Source: BD2-11 sp965221785
Lineage (GTDB): Bacteria; Gemmatimonadota; Gemmatimonadetes; Longimicrobiales; Gaopeijiaceae
Length of the DNA: 64,000 nucleotides
Direction: 5' to 3'
NCBI GenBank assembly: GCA_965221785.1
Contig: CBDCSR010000002.1
Span: 1,054,001 to 1,118,000, forward strand
The notes beneath the pieces are model-generated. The model saw only the letters and a program-made list of their open reading frames with translations. It did no database searches and was not told where the DNA came from. Positions 34,785 through 43,147 of this stretch are shown here, piece after piece (positions within the stretch are counted from its first letter, which is position 1; each line of letters starts with the position of its first letter). The translations under genes were made by a program, and so were the position numbers.

Positions 34785-35683
34785 GAACGGACCTCCGCGA
34801 GCCGAGCTCCACGCAGCCGGGACGGGTCCGGATCCAGCAGGTTCAGGCGGGAGGCGGCCGCGGAGAGGACCAGCGTCTCGGGGATGGTTCCGATGACCTC
34901 GGTTTGCGTGATGCGGCCACCCATCCCGTCCACTTCCGCTTCGATGGCTTCGAAAACGCGCATGGGCGGTGTGCCTTCCATGTCTTCCAGGTTCATGGAG
35001 ATCTGAAATATGTCGCTGGAGGGCAGATATAGCCCCAGCGCCCTCAACCCGACAAATCCGCCGCCGCTCTCACGCAGTCGGCGTGCGACATCCCGCACCT
35101 GCTCCAACGATAACCCCGATACGTAAACATTCCACGCGAGGAGGGGAGGCCGGGCTCCGACGCAGGTCGCGCCGGCGGTCGGATGGACGCCGGGATGAGC
35201 CCAGGACCGAGGCAGGATATCGGGCTCGCGGCCGGCGGGGAACCCCTCCGTGAGTGCCTCGAACCCTCCGGCCCGCAGAGAGGACAGCGAGCGGCCGGTT
35301 CCGGCGGCCCCGTAGAGGTACACGGGTATCCCCATCGCGGCGAGCCCTTCCGCCACCCTGCGCGCGCTCGTCGCCGCATCCTGCAGGGCAAGGCCCCGGG
35401 CCGGGATGAACGGGAGCACGTCGAGAGCGCCCACGCGCGGATGTACGCCGGCGTGCCGCCGCATGTCGATGGCCTCCACCGCCAGCCGCGCGACCGACAG
35501 GGCCGCCCGTTCCACGACCCGGGGAGGGCCGGCGAAGGAGATGACCGAACGATGGTGGTCCGGATCGGCGGTCCGAGCCAGCACTTCGGCGCCCTCGGAG
35601 GAGATGACCCGGGCGAACTCGCGAACCAGAGCAGGGTCGCGGCCTTCGCTGAAGTTGGGGACCGCTTCAAGGACCGGCGTCAT
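34781..35683 (-). CDS. Glutamate formimidoyltransferase (FtcD N-terminal type)
   Basis: This 300-residue protein matches the formiminotransferase N- and central domains: LEAVPNFSEGRD at 5-16, DPDHHRSVISFAG with the catalytic His region, RRHAGVHPRVGALDVLPFIP, and NVYVSGLSLEQVRDVARR. The family transfers the formimino group from formiminoglutamate to tetrahydrofolate in histidine degradation. The cyclodeaminase domain of bifunctional FtcD is missing, as in many bacteria. No hut genes are in the window, so the physiological role is inferred. Neighbours are a TPR gene and the FnIII lipoprotein. Confidence 0.86.
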   Translation of the reverse strand: MTPVLEAVPNFSEGRDPALVREFARVISSEGAEVLARTADPDHHRSVISFAGPPRVVERAALSVARLAVEAIDMRRHAGVHPRVGALDVLPFIPARGLALQDAATSARRVAEGLAAMGIPVYLYGAAGTGRSLSSLRAGGFEALTEGFPAGREPDILPRSWAHPGVHPTAGATCVGARPPLLAWNVYVSGLSLEQVRDVARRLRESGGGFVGLRALGLYLPSSDIFQISMNLEDMEGTPPMRVFEAIEAEVDGMGGRITQTEVIGTIPETLVLSAAASRLNLLDPDPSRLRGARLAEVRS

Positions 35684-35778
35684 GTCGCGATTATACCCCG
35701 CCGGCGACGCCCTCTCAACCCGAACCGGTCAGAGGAGGCGCCGTCCCTGATTCCCCGGGGGACGATCCGGGTTCGGTG

Positions 35779-36945
35779 TCAGGTCCCGTAGCGAACGAGC
35801 GCTGCGGGCCCGCGGCGCTCCAGGCCCACATTGCCGGGCTGGAGCTGATGGGCCCAGTCGAAGACCATCACCGCGCCATCGTCGAGGTAGCCCTGGCTGG
35901 TGATCCGCACTGCGGCATAGTGGTGGCCGTCGGTTCCCGAATAGCGAAGCACGTAGGTGGTCGCGGGCAGCGCCTCGACCGCCTGGGTCGTGTAGTCCCG
36001 GGCGGGCGCGATGGTCACGTCGACACAGCCCGCGTCGCTCCCGGGTCCGCACTTGAGCTGGCTGGTCGAAAAGACGCGGTTGTGGATCTCGGCGCCCGGC
36101 CCGGGGACCAGCCACCACCCGGCCTGATCCTGTTCGAACCGGAAGTGGCGGCCAGGCGCGTCGCCGTGGACGATGGGTCCGTCCTGTTCGTTCAGCGGGA
36201 ACCGAAAGCCTGAAGACGACGGCGCGTCCAGATAGGAGTAGATCAGCTCGCCGTGGTAGTCGGGACGCGGGGTCGCGCTCGCCATCGAGCTTCCCCCGCT
36301 CTCGTGCCCCTGATCGTCGAGGGCGGAAACGAAATAACTGTAGGTCTCGCCGTTGCTCGCACGCAGGTCGAGGAACCCTTCGGAGTCCGTCTCGCCCAGG
36401 AGGAAGACGTCCCCGTCCTCGAGGTATATCCTGTAGTGGGAAAAGTCCTCGGCGGCGCGCGCGTCGTCACTCCAGGTGAGGAAGACGGATCCGTCCAGCG
36501 CCGTCGCCAGCACCGTGACCGGCGCCGCGGGAGGATCCGGCATCGGAACGGCGACCTCCACCAGGTGGCCGGAGGGTGTTTCCAGCCCCGAGGCCCCGAC
36601 TGCTGCCACGTAGTACTCGTAGGTTACGCCCGCCGTCACGTTGGCGTCCCGGTATTCGCAGGCTCCTTCCGCGCAGCTGCTCACTTCGGCGATGAGAAAG
36701 TAGTCCCGGTCGGTGATGCGCCGGGAGTAGACGCGGAAGGTCTCACCGCTCCAGCCGGGCGCGAGGGTCCATGTGACGGTGACCACCCCTGCGAAATAGT
36801 GGGCATCCAGCGCGCGCGGCGCCGCGGGGGGATCATCCAGGCTGAGCAGCACTCCGTCCTCGTCGCAGGCCGTCAGGGTGCCCAGCAGGAGGAGCACCTT
36901 CAAGCTGCGAGCACATCGTCCAACCGCATACCCGTGACCGAACAT
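35779..36945 (-). CDS. Lipoprotein with two fibronectin type III-like domains
   Basis: This exported protein has about 388 residues. The lipoprotein signal is RSLKVLLLLGTLTAC. Two FnIII-like modules follow: PPAAPRALDAHYFAGVVTVTW to YYVAAVGASG, and PPAAPVTVLATALDGSVFLTW to YSYFVSALDDQG. The C-terminal 150 residues (about 235-388) form an unrecognised beta-rich domain with SSSGFRFPLNEQ and FDWAHQLQPGNVGLERR. Cys pairs (SSCAEGACEY; LKCGPGSDAGCV) could form disulphides. ATG 36945 has GGAGG 5 nt upstream. It lies behind lptD, separated by a hairpin. Surface attachment is likely; the ligand is unknown. Confidence 0.65.
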   Translation of the reverse strand: MFGHGYAVGRCARSLKVLLLLGTLTACDEDGVLLSLDDPPAAPRALDAHYFAGVVTVTWTLAPGWSGETFRVYSRRITDRDYFLIAEVSSCAEGACEYRDANVTAGVTYEYYVAAVGASGLETPSGHLVEVAVPMPDPPAAPVTVLATALDGSVFLTWSDDARAAEDFSHYRIYLEDGDVFLLGETDSEGFLDLRASNGETYSYFVSALDDQGHESGGSSMASATPRPDYHGELIYSYLDAPSSSGFRFPLNEQDGPIVHGDAPGRHFRFEQDQAGWWLVPGPGAEIHNRVFSTSQLKCGPGSDAGCVDVTIAPARDYTTQAVEALPATTYVLRYSGTDGHHYAAVRITSQGYLDDGAVMVFDWAHQLQPGNVGLERRGPAALVRYGT

Positions 36946-37086
36946 CGGAACCTCCTCGTGGCATCCCGGAGAGCATCGCGGGCGTCTCCTGCCCAATCAG
37001 CGCCCATTGGTCTGCACGAGGTGTGCCACAACGCCGGCATCGGGGGACGGAGGCCATGGGGAGACGGGCGTACTCACGCTCTCCTG

Positions 37087-37115
37087 CACGCGCCGCACCC
37101 CGCGCGGGGCGCGTG
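37087..37115 (-). terminator. GC hairpin directly behind lptD
   Basis: CACGCGCC and GGCGCGTG form an 8-bp stem that begins 1 nt after the lptD stop; the loop contains the 12-nt palindrome CCCCGCGCGGGG. No U-run follows. It may end or attenuate the transcript before the FnIII lipoprotein gene. Confidence 0.45.
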
Positions 37116-37116
37116 A

Positions 37117-40100
37117 TCAGCGAAACCGGCCCTCCGCGGAGTCGAAGCGGTCGTACTGTTGATAGTCGAACTTCAGATCGCGATTGTCGCTCAGCGCCAC
37201 CTCGAAGCGGAACGCCCAGTTGCCGGTGACCGTGCGCCTGAAATCGAAGTTGGCTTCCCAGCGATGCAATTGCCGGGTGAACGTGATCATGTGGTCGTTG
37301 AAGGACCCCAGTTCCACGTCGTAGGAAGTACGCCAGCTCGCGCGCCACAGTTCGGTGGGCTCGAACCGGACGTTGAGCTGAACCATCTGCCGGACCAGGT
37401 CGGCCTGGCGCGGGCGCTGTAGCGAATAGGAGACGTTCGCGTCCCATCCGCCGCCACCGCCGCGCGGACGCCCCTGAGCGCTTTGCCTGCCGAAGTCGCG
37501 CGAGGTATCGCCGAAACCCGGCACGACCTGGCTCTCGTCGAGGCCGCTGGTCGCCGAGAATGGGTCTTCCTCTTCGAGCAGGTCCTCCTCTTCCGGTTCC
37601 GGCTCCGGACGCGCCTCTCCGTCGCCCCCCAGCCCGATCAGCCCCCCGATCCAGCGAAGCGGAGGGGAAGCCGCGTTCAGGGAGAACGAGAGATCGAGCC
37701 CGGAGAGATGGGGCGCGAACGTCCTCCCCTCGCCTGCCTGGCCGCTCTCGTCGAAAAGCAGGTGCTCCATGGAGATCTGCAGCCCGCGCAGAAAGTCCGA
37801 GCTGATGCTGTTGGAGAGCGTGGTGGTCGTGAAGCCGTCCGTGAACTGGCCGAGCGAGTCGGCGCGCACGAAGTCATAGTTGACGGCGCTGGTCTGAAGG
37901 GCCAGCAACTGAACGATCTCCGCCTGCGGTCTGCGCCGTGGCTCGCCGCCGGGGTCGGGAGGAGCTTCCTCCTCGGCCTCCTCCTCGGATTCCTCGGTTT
38001 CCCGTTTCGCTTCGAAGGTCTGGTTCAGCCGGATCCGCATCTCGTTCTTGGCGCGGAATTCCCCACGGCCGAAGACGGCGTTCTGAAGCTCGGTCTGCGT
38101 CACGGCGGGTGCGTAGGAATAGTCGAAGCCGGGCGAGAGCTTGTGGCGGATGGCGGAGAAGCCCCCCACACCCGGCCAGAGCCCGTAGATGTCCGTCTTC
38201 AGCCCCGCCCCGAAGGAGAGGCGGGTGGGCGCGGACACCAGCGACCCCGCCTCCGGAATCTTGTTCGTCTGCAGCGCCTTTCCCGACATGGCCAGATTGG
38301 GCGTCAGGGTGGTCGTCCCGATGAGGCGCTGCTGGTAGCTGAGGGTCTGGGACCAGTTGAGGTCGGTGCTGCTCAGGTCCACGCGCTCCGGAAACGTGCT
38401 GTCGGCCACGGGCGCGACCACGTTGTCGAACCACGCCTCGAGCCGGTCGGCCGCCGCGAGGCCGGCGGCGGGAGCGAGAACCTCCAGCCCGTTCCGGGTC
38501 ACGTCCTCGTTGAAGCTCAGGCTGTGCGAAAGGGCGAGCGCGCCCAGGCTCAGGCTGGACGACAGGCCTCCGCGCGTGTTCTGTTTGTCCGCCAGGCTCT
38601 CCTGGAACTCGCCAGGCGGCTGATCCAGCCGGTCCTCGATGCTGCGCGTGTAGTTTCCGCTTCCGGTCCAGATGACGTTGTTGTACCAGCTGGCCCGCGA
38701 CGACGGAGCGGAGAAGAAGGTGATGGGCGACAGCGAGAGGTTGGCCGACGGCAGCGTGAGCGACACCCGGTCGTCGGACAGGAACTGGCGCCGGTTGGCG
38801 CTCATGGACACGTTGCCCCAGTCGAAGCGCCGGTTGATCCCTCCCTGCGAGTCGATCGATTGCGTGACCTCGCGCGGGTCGAAGGAATTCTGGCGCACGA
38901 AGTCGGTGGAGGAGGCGTAGCTCGACCGGATTTCGAAGCGCGTGCGCTCGTCGAGCTCCCAGTTGTGGGAGGTGCTGAAAGCGAGCGTCGTGCTCCCGTC
39001 CTGCCGCCAGAAGTTGCGGAAGTTGACGTTGCCACGCAGAAACTGGCGCAGCCAGCTGTAGTTCAGGGTCCCGGTCGCGCCCACGTAGTTGTCGGCCCAC
39101 CAGTCCATTGCCACAGACGCGTCCGCGTAGTCGTTGATGGCCCAGTAGAAGCCCAGGTTGGAGATGCGACGACTGTAGCCCGCCGAACTGCGCACGATGT
39201 CGTTCACGCTGAAACGCGGGGTCAGGATGCCGCTGGCGCGTCCACGCTCGATGCTCTGGAACATGAAGGGGAACCAGAAGACGGGAACGTCGGCGAAGTA
39301 GAGCTTCACCGACCTCGCCACCAGCATGTTGCCCGCCACGATCTTGATCTGGCTGGTGTCGAAGTGGTAGTGCGGGTGCTCCAGGTCACAGGAAGTGAAG
39401 CCGACGTGTGCCCCGTGGACAATCTCGGGCGTCACCGATGGCAAGTCGCCGAACACGTTCCAGGGACTGCCGCCTTCGGCGAACCGGGTGCGCGCGCTGT
39501 AGGCGGTGCCGCGCCGGCTGTCGAGGTTGTAGATCATGGAGGTGCTGTTGAGGGGTTCGCCCTCGCGCCCGGTGAACTCCGAGGCCCCCTCCGTCCAGAT
39601 CAGGTTCGTGGAGTCGTCCATCGTGATCGAGGAATCGGCCGCCAGCTGCATGCGCTCGGCACCTTCCCGGAAGAACCGCGCGCGCGCATCCGAGTTGCCG
39701 TAGAGAACCACTTCGCCGCTGGACCCGAACTCGAGCCCGGTGCCCTCGTACTGGCTGGCCTGGTATCCCGGTAGCGAGAGCAGGGTGTTGAGCACCGAGT
39801 CCGGACCCGGAGCCACCGGCCGGGGAGCCCGCTCCGTCGAGTCGGGCAGCTCCCGAAGCGAGTCCGGAAGCGGCGGGGCGGCCAGGCGTTGGAGGACCTG
39901 GAGGACCTGTACCCGGGCCGAGTCCACGACCACCGTCGTGTCGGGTGACCCCGGCGGCGGAATCGAGTCCGGGACCTGCTGGCCGTGCGCCTGGATTGGC
40001 AGGCCCGCCACGACCAGCGGCAGGAGCAGGGCGGCCACAGGGTACGGCGGTCGGCGGCGAGGGTTCGGCGACCGGTCGCGCCGGAACAGGAAGACCGCCA

Positions 40101-40119
40101 GGAAGTGACCGTGAGTCAT
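37117..40119 (-). CDS. lptD: LPS-assembly protein LptD
   Basis: This outer-membrane protein has about 1000 residues. A signal-like segment (PVAALLLPLVVAGLPIQAHG) is followed by a Pro/Asp/Ser-rich stretch, an OstA/LptA-like jellyroll (about 125-260: EVVLYGNSDARARFF, IYNLDSRRGTAYSA) and a C-terminal barrel with many aromatic-rich strands. The linking FTSCDLEHPHYHFDTSQIKI is typical of the FCB-type family. Only this one Cys exists, so the disulphides that guide E. coli LptD cannot form. Two Glu-rich insertions (around residues 710-735 and 845-865) lie between strands. It is separated by 2 nt from tatC. LptE was not found. Confidence 0.88.
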   Translation of the reverse strand: MTHGHFLAVFLFRRDRSPNPRRRPPYPVAALLLPLVVAGLPIQAHGQQVPDSIPPPGSPDTTVVVDSARVQVLQVLQRLAAPPLPDSLRELPDSTERAPRPVAPGPDSVLNTLLSLPGYQASQYEGTGLEFGSSGEVVLYGNSDARARFFREGAERMQLAADSSITMDDSTNLIWTEGASEFTGREGEPLNSTSMIYNLDSRRGTAYSARTRFAEGGSPWNVFGDLPSVTPEIVHGAHVGFTSCDLEHPHYHFDTSQIKIVAGNMLVARSVKLYFADVPVFWFPFMFQSIERGRASGILTPRFSVNDIVRSSAGYSRRISNLGFYWAINDYADASVAMDWWADNYVGATGTLNYSWLRQFLRGNVNFRNFWRQDGSTTLAFSTSHNWELDERTRFEIRSSYASSTDFVRQNSFDPREVTQSIDSQGGINRRFDWGNVSMSANRRQFLSDDRVSLTLPSANLSLSPITFFSAPSSRASWYNNVIWTGSGNYTRSIEDRLDQPPGEFQESLADKQNTRGGLSSSLSLGALALSHSLSFNEDVTRNGLEVLAPAAGLAAADRLEAWFDNVVAPVADSTFPERVDLSSTDLNWSQTLSYQQRLIGTTTLTPNLAMSGKALQTNKIPEAGSLVSAPTRLSFGAGLKTDIYGLWPGVGGFSAIRHKLSPGFDYSYAPAVTQTELQNAVFGRGEFRAKNEMRIRLNQTFEAKRETEESEEEAEEEAPPDPGGEPRRRPQAEIVQLLALQTSAVNYDFVRADSLGQFTDGFTTTTLSNSISSDFLRGLQISMEHLLFDESGQAGEGRTFAPHLSGLDLSFSLNAASPPLRWIGGLIGLGGDGEARPEPEPEEEDLLEEEDPFSATSGLDESQVVPGFGDTSRDFGRQSAQGRPRGGGGGWDANVSYSLQRPRQADLVRQMVQLNVRFEPTELWRASWRTSYDVELGSFNDHMITFTRQLHRWEANFDFRRTVTGNWAFRFEVALSDNRDLKFDYQQYDRFDSAEGRFR

Positions 40120-40121
40120 TC

Positions 40122-40922
40122 CTACCCCGCCTTGACGGAGTCCGGCGGCGGATCGGCCTCGGCCGCGATCCTCTCCTCCCGCTTCCGGTAGATCATGACC
40201 GAGAGCAGGATCGAGAATTCGTACAGGATGATCAGCGGCACCATCATGAGCACGGTCAGCATGATGACGTCGCCCGGGGAGATGAGCGCGGCGACGATCG
40301 TGATGAGCAGGATCGCGTGCCTGCGCTTGCTGCGCAGGAACGCCGGCGTCACGAGGCCCAGCACGCTCAGGATCATGACCACCACGGGCAATTCGAAGAT
40401 GATGCCGAACGCCACCAGCAGCTGAATCGTGAATCCGAAGTAGTCCTGGGCGGTCCACTGGGGCACCATGATGTCCGTCTGGAACCCGACCAGGAACTCC
40501 AGGGTGATCGGCAGCGCGATGTAGTACGCCATCAGCACACCAAGAACGAAGAGGACCAGTCCCATGTAGAGGGCGGGAACGATCACCCGCTTCTCGGACT
40601 TCTTGAGCGCCGGCGCCAGAAACGACCAGATGTGATAGACGATGATGGGGAACACCAGGAGGAAGCCGATCAGGATCCCGTACTTGAGCGTGATGAAGAA
40701 TGCGTCGGTGGGTTTCAGGTTGATGAGCATCTGATCCTCACCGAACAGCGCCTGGTAAGGACTGAAGAGCACCTGCAGCATTTGTCCGTAGTGAACCAGC
40801 AGGAACCCCGCCACTGCCCCGATCGCCAGCGCCAGCAGGCTCCACAGGATGCGCCAGCGAAGCTCCTCGAGGTGGTCGAGAAAAGGCATCTCTCCGGCAG
40901 GGTTCGGGGTTTTGCTGGACAT
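40122..40922 (-). CDS. tatC: Twin-arginine translocase subunit TatC
   Basis: This 266-residue, six-helix inner-membrane protein recognises the twin-arginine signal peptide. It begins with the conserved MPFLDHLEELRWRI (residues 12-25), then PTDAFFITLKYGILIGF, PIIVYHIWSFLAPALKKSEK, the FGIIFELPVVV helix and SPGDVIMLTVLMMVPLIILYEFS. Length and helix pattern are normal. It lies between nrdR and lptD on the same strand. TatA is encoded at 32320-32598. Confidence 0.97.
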   Translation of the reverse strand: MSSKTPNPAGEMPFLDHLEELRWRILWSLLALAIGAVAGFLLVHYGQMLQVLFSPYQALFGEDQMLINLKPTDAFFITLKYGILIGFLLVFPIIVYHIWSFLAPALKKSEKRVIVPALYMGLVLFVLGVLMAYYIALPITLEFLVGFQTDIMVPQWTAQDYFGFTIQLLVAFGIIFELPVVVMILSVLGLVTPAFLRSKRRHAILLITIVAALISPGDVIMLTVLMMVPLIILYEFSILLSVMIYRKREERIAAEADPPPDSVKAG

Positions 40923-41032
40923 GCGATGAGACTCCGCGGGTTACGGCCCGACCGATGATCGCGGAAAGATAACGGCTCGACGGCGGCGGAATGGCACCGG
41001 CAGCAGGCTTCCGCCGACGTTCCGCTCGCGCG

Positions 41033-41530
41033 TCAGATCGGAAGCTCGACCTGATCCCTGGCCCGAAGGCTGCGTTCCCGCCGGAGATTCAGGTCCGCGA
41101 TCATCTCTTGGAACTCTTGGATATCCTGGAAGTTCCTGTACACGGAGGCGAAGCGGACGTAGGCGACGCGGTCCAGCGGCTTGAGCGCTTCCATCACCAT
41201 TTCGCCGATGCGCGAACTCCTGACCTCGCCCCCGCCTTCGACGGTGAGCGTGTACTGGATGTTCCCCGCGATGGCGTCGATGGTGGAAGGGGACACCGGG
41301 CGCTTGGCGCAGGCCACCTGAATGCTGCGCACGAGCTTCGCGCGTTCGAAGTCCTCGGTGTCGCCACGGGCCTTCAGGACCCGAAGGGGCCGCTCCTGGA
41401 TGTACTCGTAGGTCGTGAAGCGGCCACGGCACTCCTTGCATTCCCGGCGGCGGCGCACAGCCTGCCCCTGCCCGGTCGAGCGCGTATCAACCACGTGATT
41501 CTCGCGGCTGCCACAGTGAGGACACCGCAT
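41033..41530 (-). CDS. nrdR: Transcriptional repressor NrdR
   Basis: This 165-residue repressor senses ATP/dATP and controls ribonucleotide reductase genes. An N-terminal zinc ribbon has Cys pairs C3-C6 and C31-C34 (MRCPHCGSRE, ECKECRGRFTT). The ATP-cone at about 46-140 contains RPLRVLKARGDTEDFERAKL and ends VAYVRFASVYRNFQDIQEF. No nrd gene or NrdR box pair was found in the window. It lies 99 nt behind cpoB. Confidence 0.97.
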   Translation of the reverse strand: MRCPHCGSRENHVVDTRSTGQGQAVRRRRECKECRGRFTTYEYIQERPLRVLKARGDTEDFERAKLVRSIQVACAKRPVSPSTIDAIAGNIQYTLTVEGGGEVRSSRIGEMVMEALKPLDRVAYVRFASVYRNFQDIQEFQEMIADLNLRRERSLRARDQVELPI

Positions 41531-41629
41531 CCCGCACCTCCCGGAGGGAACTCCGCTGGCGGGCAGCGCCGGTCGACCCGACAGCCATTTCGCGGCCCGC
41601 CGGTGACCGGCCGCTCCCCGGACCCGTTC

Positions 41630-42403
41630 CTAGGGGATTTCCTGAAGTCTCTGCTGCGCGAGTTCCGCGACGTCGGAGTCCGGGAACCCGCCGATCACCC
41701 GTTCAAGCAGGTTGCGCGCCTCTTCGGTGTCTCCGAGCTCGTCGTGGAGAAGCGCGGCACGGTAGAGCGCCTCCGGAACCCTCGGGGAGTCGGGGTACAT
41801 CATGGGAACCCGCATGAACCCCTCGATGGCGTCTTCGAGGCGTTCCTCCTGCAGGTCGAGGTCGGAAAGGAAGAAGGTCGCGTCCCCGGCGAGTTCGTGA
41901 TTCGGGTAGGTGGCGAGGAACTCGTCGAAAGCGCGGCGCGCGGTGACGTTCGAACCCCGGTTGTACATCAGCAGAGCTGCGTCGAAATGCGCGTCGGGCC
42001 CTTCGACTTCCTCCATCGGAAGCCCGACGTCGCTCGAGTCCTGAACGACGACCGGGGCCCGCTGCATCATTTCGACCTGATCGCGCAGGGAGGCCAGGGC
42101 CCGCTGGCTCTGGCCCTCGACCTCGACGAGGATCAGAATCTGCTGGAGGAGTTCATCCAGCCGCTGCAGTACCTCGCGCCGCAACTCCAGATAGAGACCG
42201 GTCTGGCCTGAAAGGGTGTCCTGGCTGGCACGAACCAGCGACTCGAAGCCCGCCAACTCCCGCGCCTGGCGATCAGCGAGCGCGCCGACCTCCTCCTGGA
42301 GAACGCGGATGTCCCCCTTGGTGGCGCAACCCGTACCCGTCAGCACCCCGATCAGGGCGATCAGGAAGACATGTCGCGGCACGGCGGTCGTATCCCGACG
42401 CAC
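41630..42403 (-). CDS. cpoB: Tol-Pal system protein CpoB/YbgF
   Basis: This 257-residue exported protein has a signal or lipoprotein sequence (VFLIALIGVLTGTGC, Cys26), a coiled-coil region at about 30-115 that would trimerise, and two or three TPR repeats at 135-257 (AALLMYNRGSNVTARRAFDE, AGDATFFLSDLDLQEERLED, EALYRAALLHDELGDTEEAR). CpoB links peptidoglycan synthesis with outer-membrane constriction. GTG 42403 starts it. It directly follows pal in the Tol-Pal block. The +1 Cys motif is not a textbook lipobox. Confidence 0.85.
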   Translation of the reverse strand: MRRDTTAVPRHVFLIALIGVLTGTGCATKGDIRVLQEEVGALADRQARELAGFESLVRASQDTLSGQTGLYLELRREVLQRLDELLQQILILVEVEGQSQRALASLRDQVEMMQRAPVVVQDSSDVGLPMEEVEGPDAHFDAALLMYNRGSNVTARRAFDEFLATYPNHELAGDATFFLSDLDLQEERLEDAIEGFMRVPMMYPDSPRVPEALYRAALLHDELGDTEEARNLLERVIGGFPDSDVAELAQQRLQEIP

Positions 42404-42435
42404 TTACGCGGCCAGGTCGATTGCAGGTCGAGCGA

Positions 42436-43020
42436 CTACTGGCCGCCGCCCGGAACCTGGATCTGATTGCCTCCAGCAGTGATCACGAACTCGTCGCGCC
42501 GGTTCTGGGCCCAGGACTGTTCGTTGCTGCCCATCTCGCGGGGCTGTTCTTCGCCGTAGGAACGAACGTCGAAGCGGGACTCGGGGAGCCCGGCGTTGAC
42601 GAAGAACTGGCGCACGGCTTCCGCGCGCCGGCTGCCCAGCGCCAGGTTGTACTCCGAGGATCCGCGCTCGTCCGCGTGTCCCTCGATGCGAAGCTGAACC
42701 GCGGGGCTGGCGCGCAGTACACGGACCTTGCGCTGGAGCACGCCCTGGGCGTCGCTGCGAATCTCCGCCATGTCGAAGTCGAAGAAGACCATCGCCGTGA
42801 GCGCCTCGCGGGCAGCCTCAAGCGCGGCAGCACGACGTGCCTCCTCTTCAGCCGCCCTGCGAGCCGCTTCTTCCGCCGCTCTGCGGGCCGCGTCGATGGA
42901 ATCCTGGTTCGGACCTTCCTCCACGGGCGGCGGAGGGGGAGGGGGAAGTTCCTCCTGTCCGCACGAGGCGACGAACAGTCCGGCCGCGACGACGGAAATG
43001 ATGAGACTGCGGTGCAACAT
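42436..43020 (-). CDS. pal: Peptidoglycan-associated lipoprotein Pal
   Basis: This 194-residue outer-membrane lipoprotein has the signal MLHRSLIISVVAAGLFVASC with Cys20 after V-A-S. A Pro-rich stretch and an Arg/Ala/Glu helix (35-75) separate it from the OmpA-like domain: FFDFDMAEIRSDAQ, IEGHADERGSSEYNLALGSRRA and SYGEEQPREMGSNEQSWAQNRR, whose conserved Asp and Arg bind meso-diaminopimelate. It lies between tolB and cpoB, as expected. Likely pulled by TolB-TolA at division. Confidence 0.96.
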   Translation of the reverse strand: MLHRSLIISVVAAGLFVASCGQEELPPPPPPPVEEGPNQDSIDAARRAAEEAARRAAEEEARRAAALEAAREALTAMVFFDFDMAEIRSDAQGVLQRKVRVLRASPAVQLRIEGHADERGSSEYNLALGSRRAEAVRQFFVNAGLPESRFDVRSYGEEQPREMGSNEQSWAQNRRDEFVITAGGNQIQVPGGGQ

Positions 43021-43147
43021 CGCTACTCCTGGAATATGGGGTCGGTGTCGAGTACCAAGCGTGCGCCGGAATCAGCCATATACGTACGAAATCAGACGCC
43101 CAAGCGCAACATCTTGTGGGGCTGCACCGTGCATGGAGATCGCCGGC

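Noticed and set aside
37483..39774. A 763-codon plus-strand frame antisense to lptD
   Set aside because: It mirrors the lptD coding strand in a GC-rich genome, has no ribosome site or domain pattern, and the minus strand frame is clearly LptD.
43021..43147. Promoter in the AT-richer gap ahead of pal
   Set aside because: TTGCGC, TTGGGC and TATATG occur on the minus strand but not at a 16-18 nt spacing, so no promoter is called.
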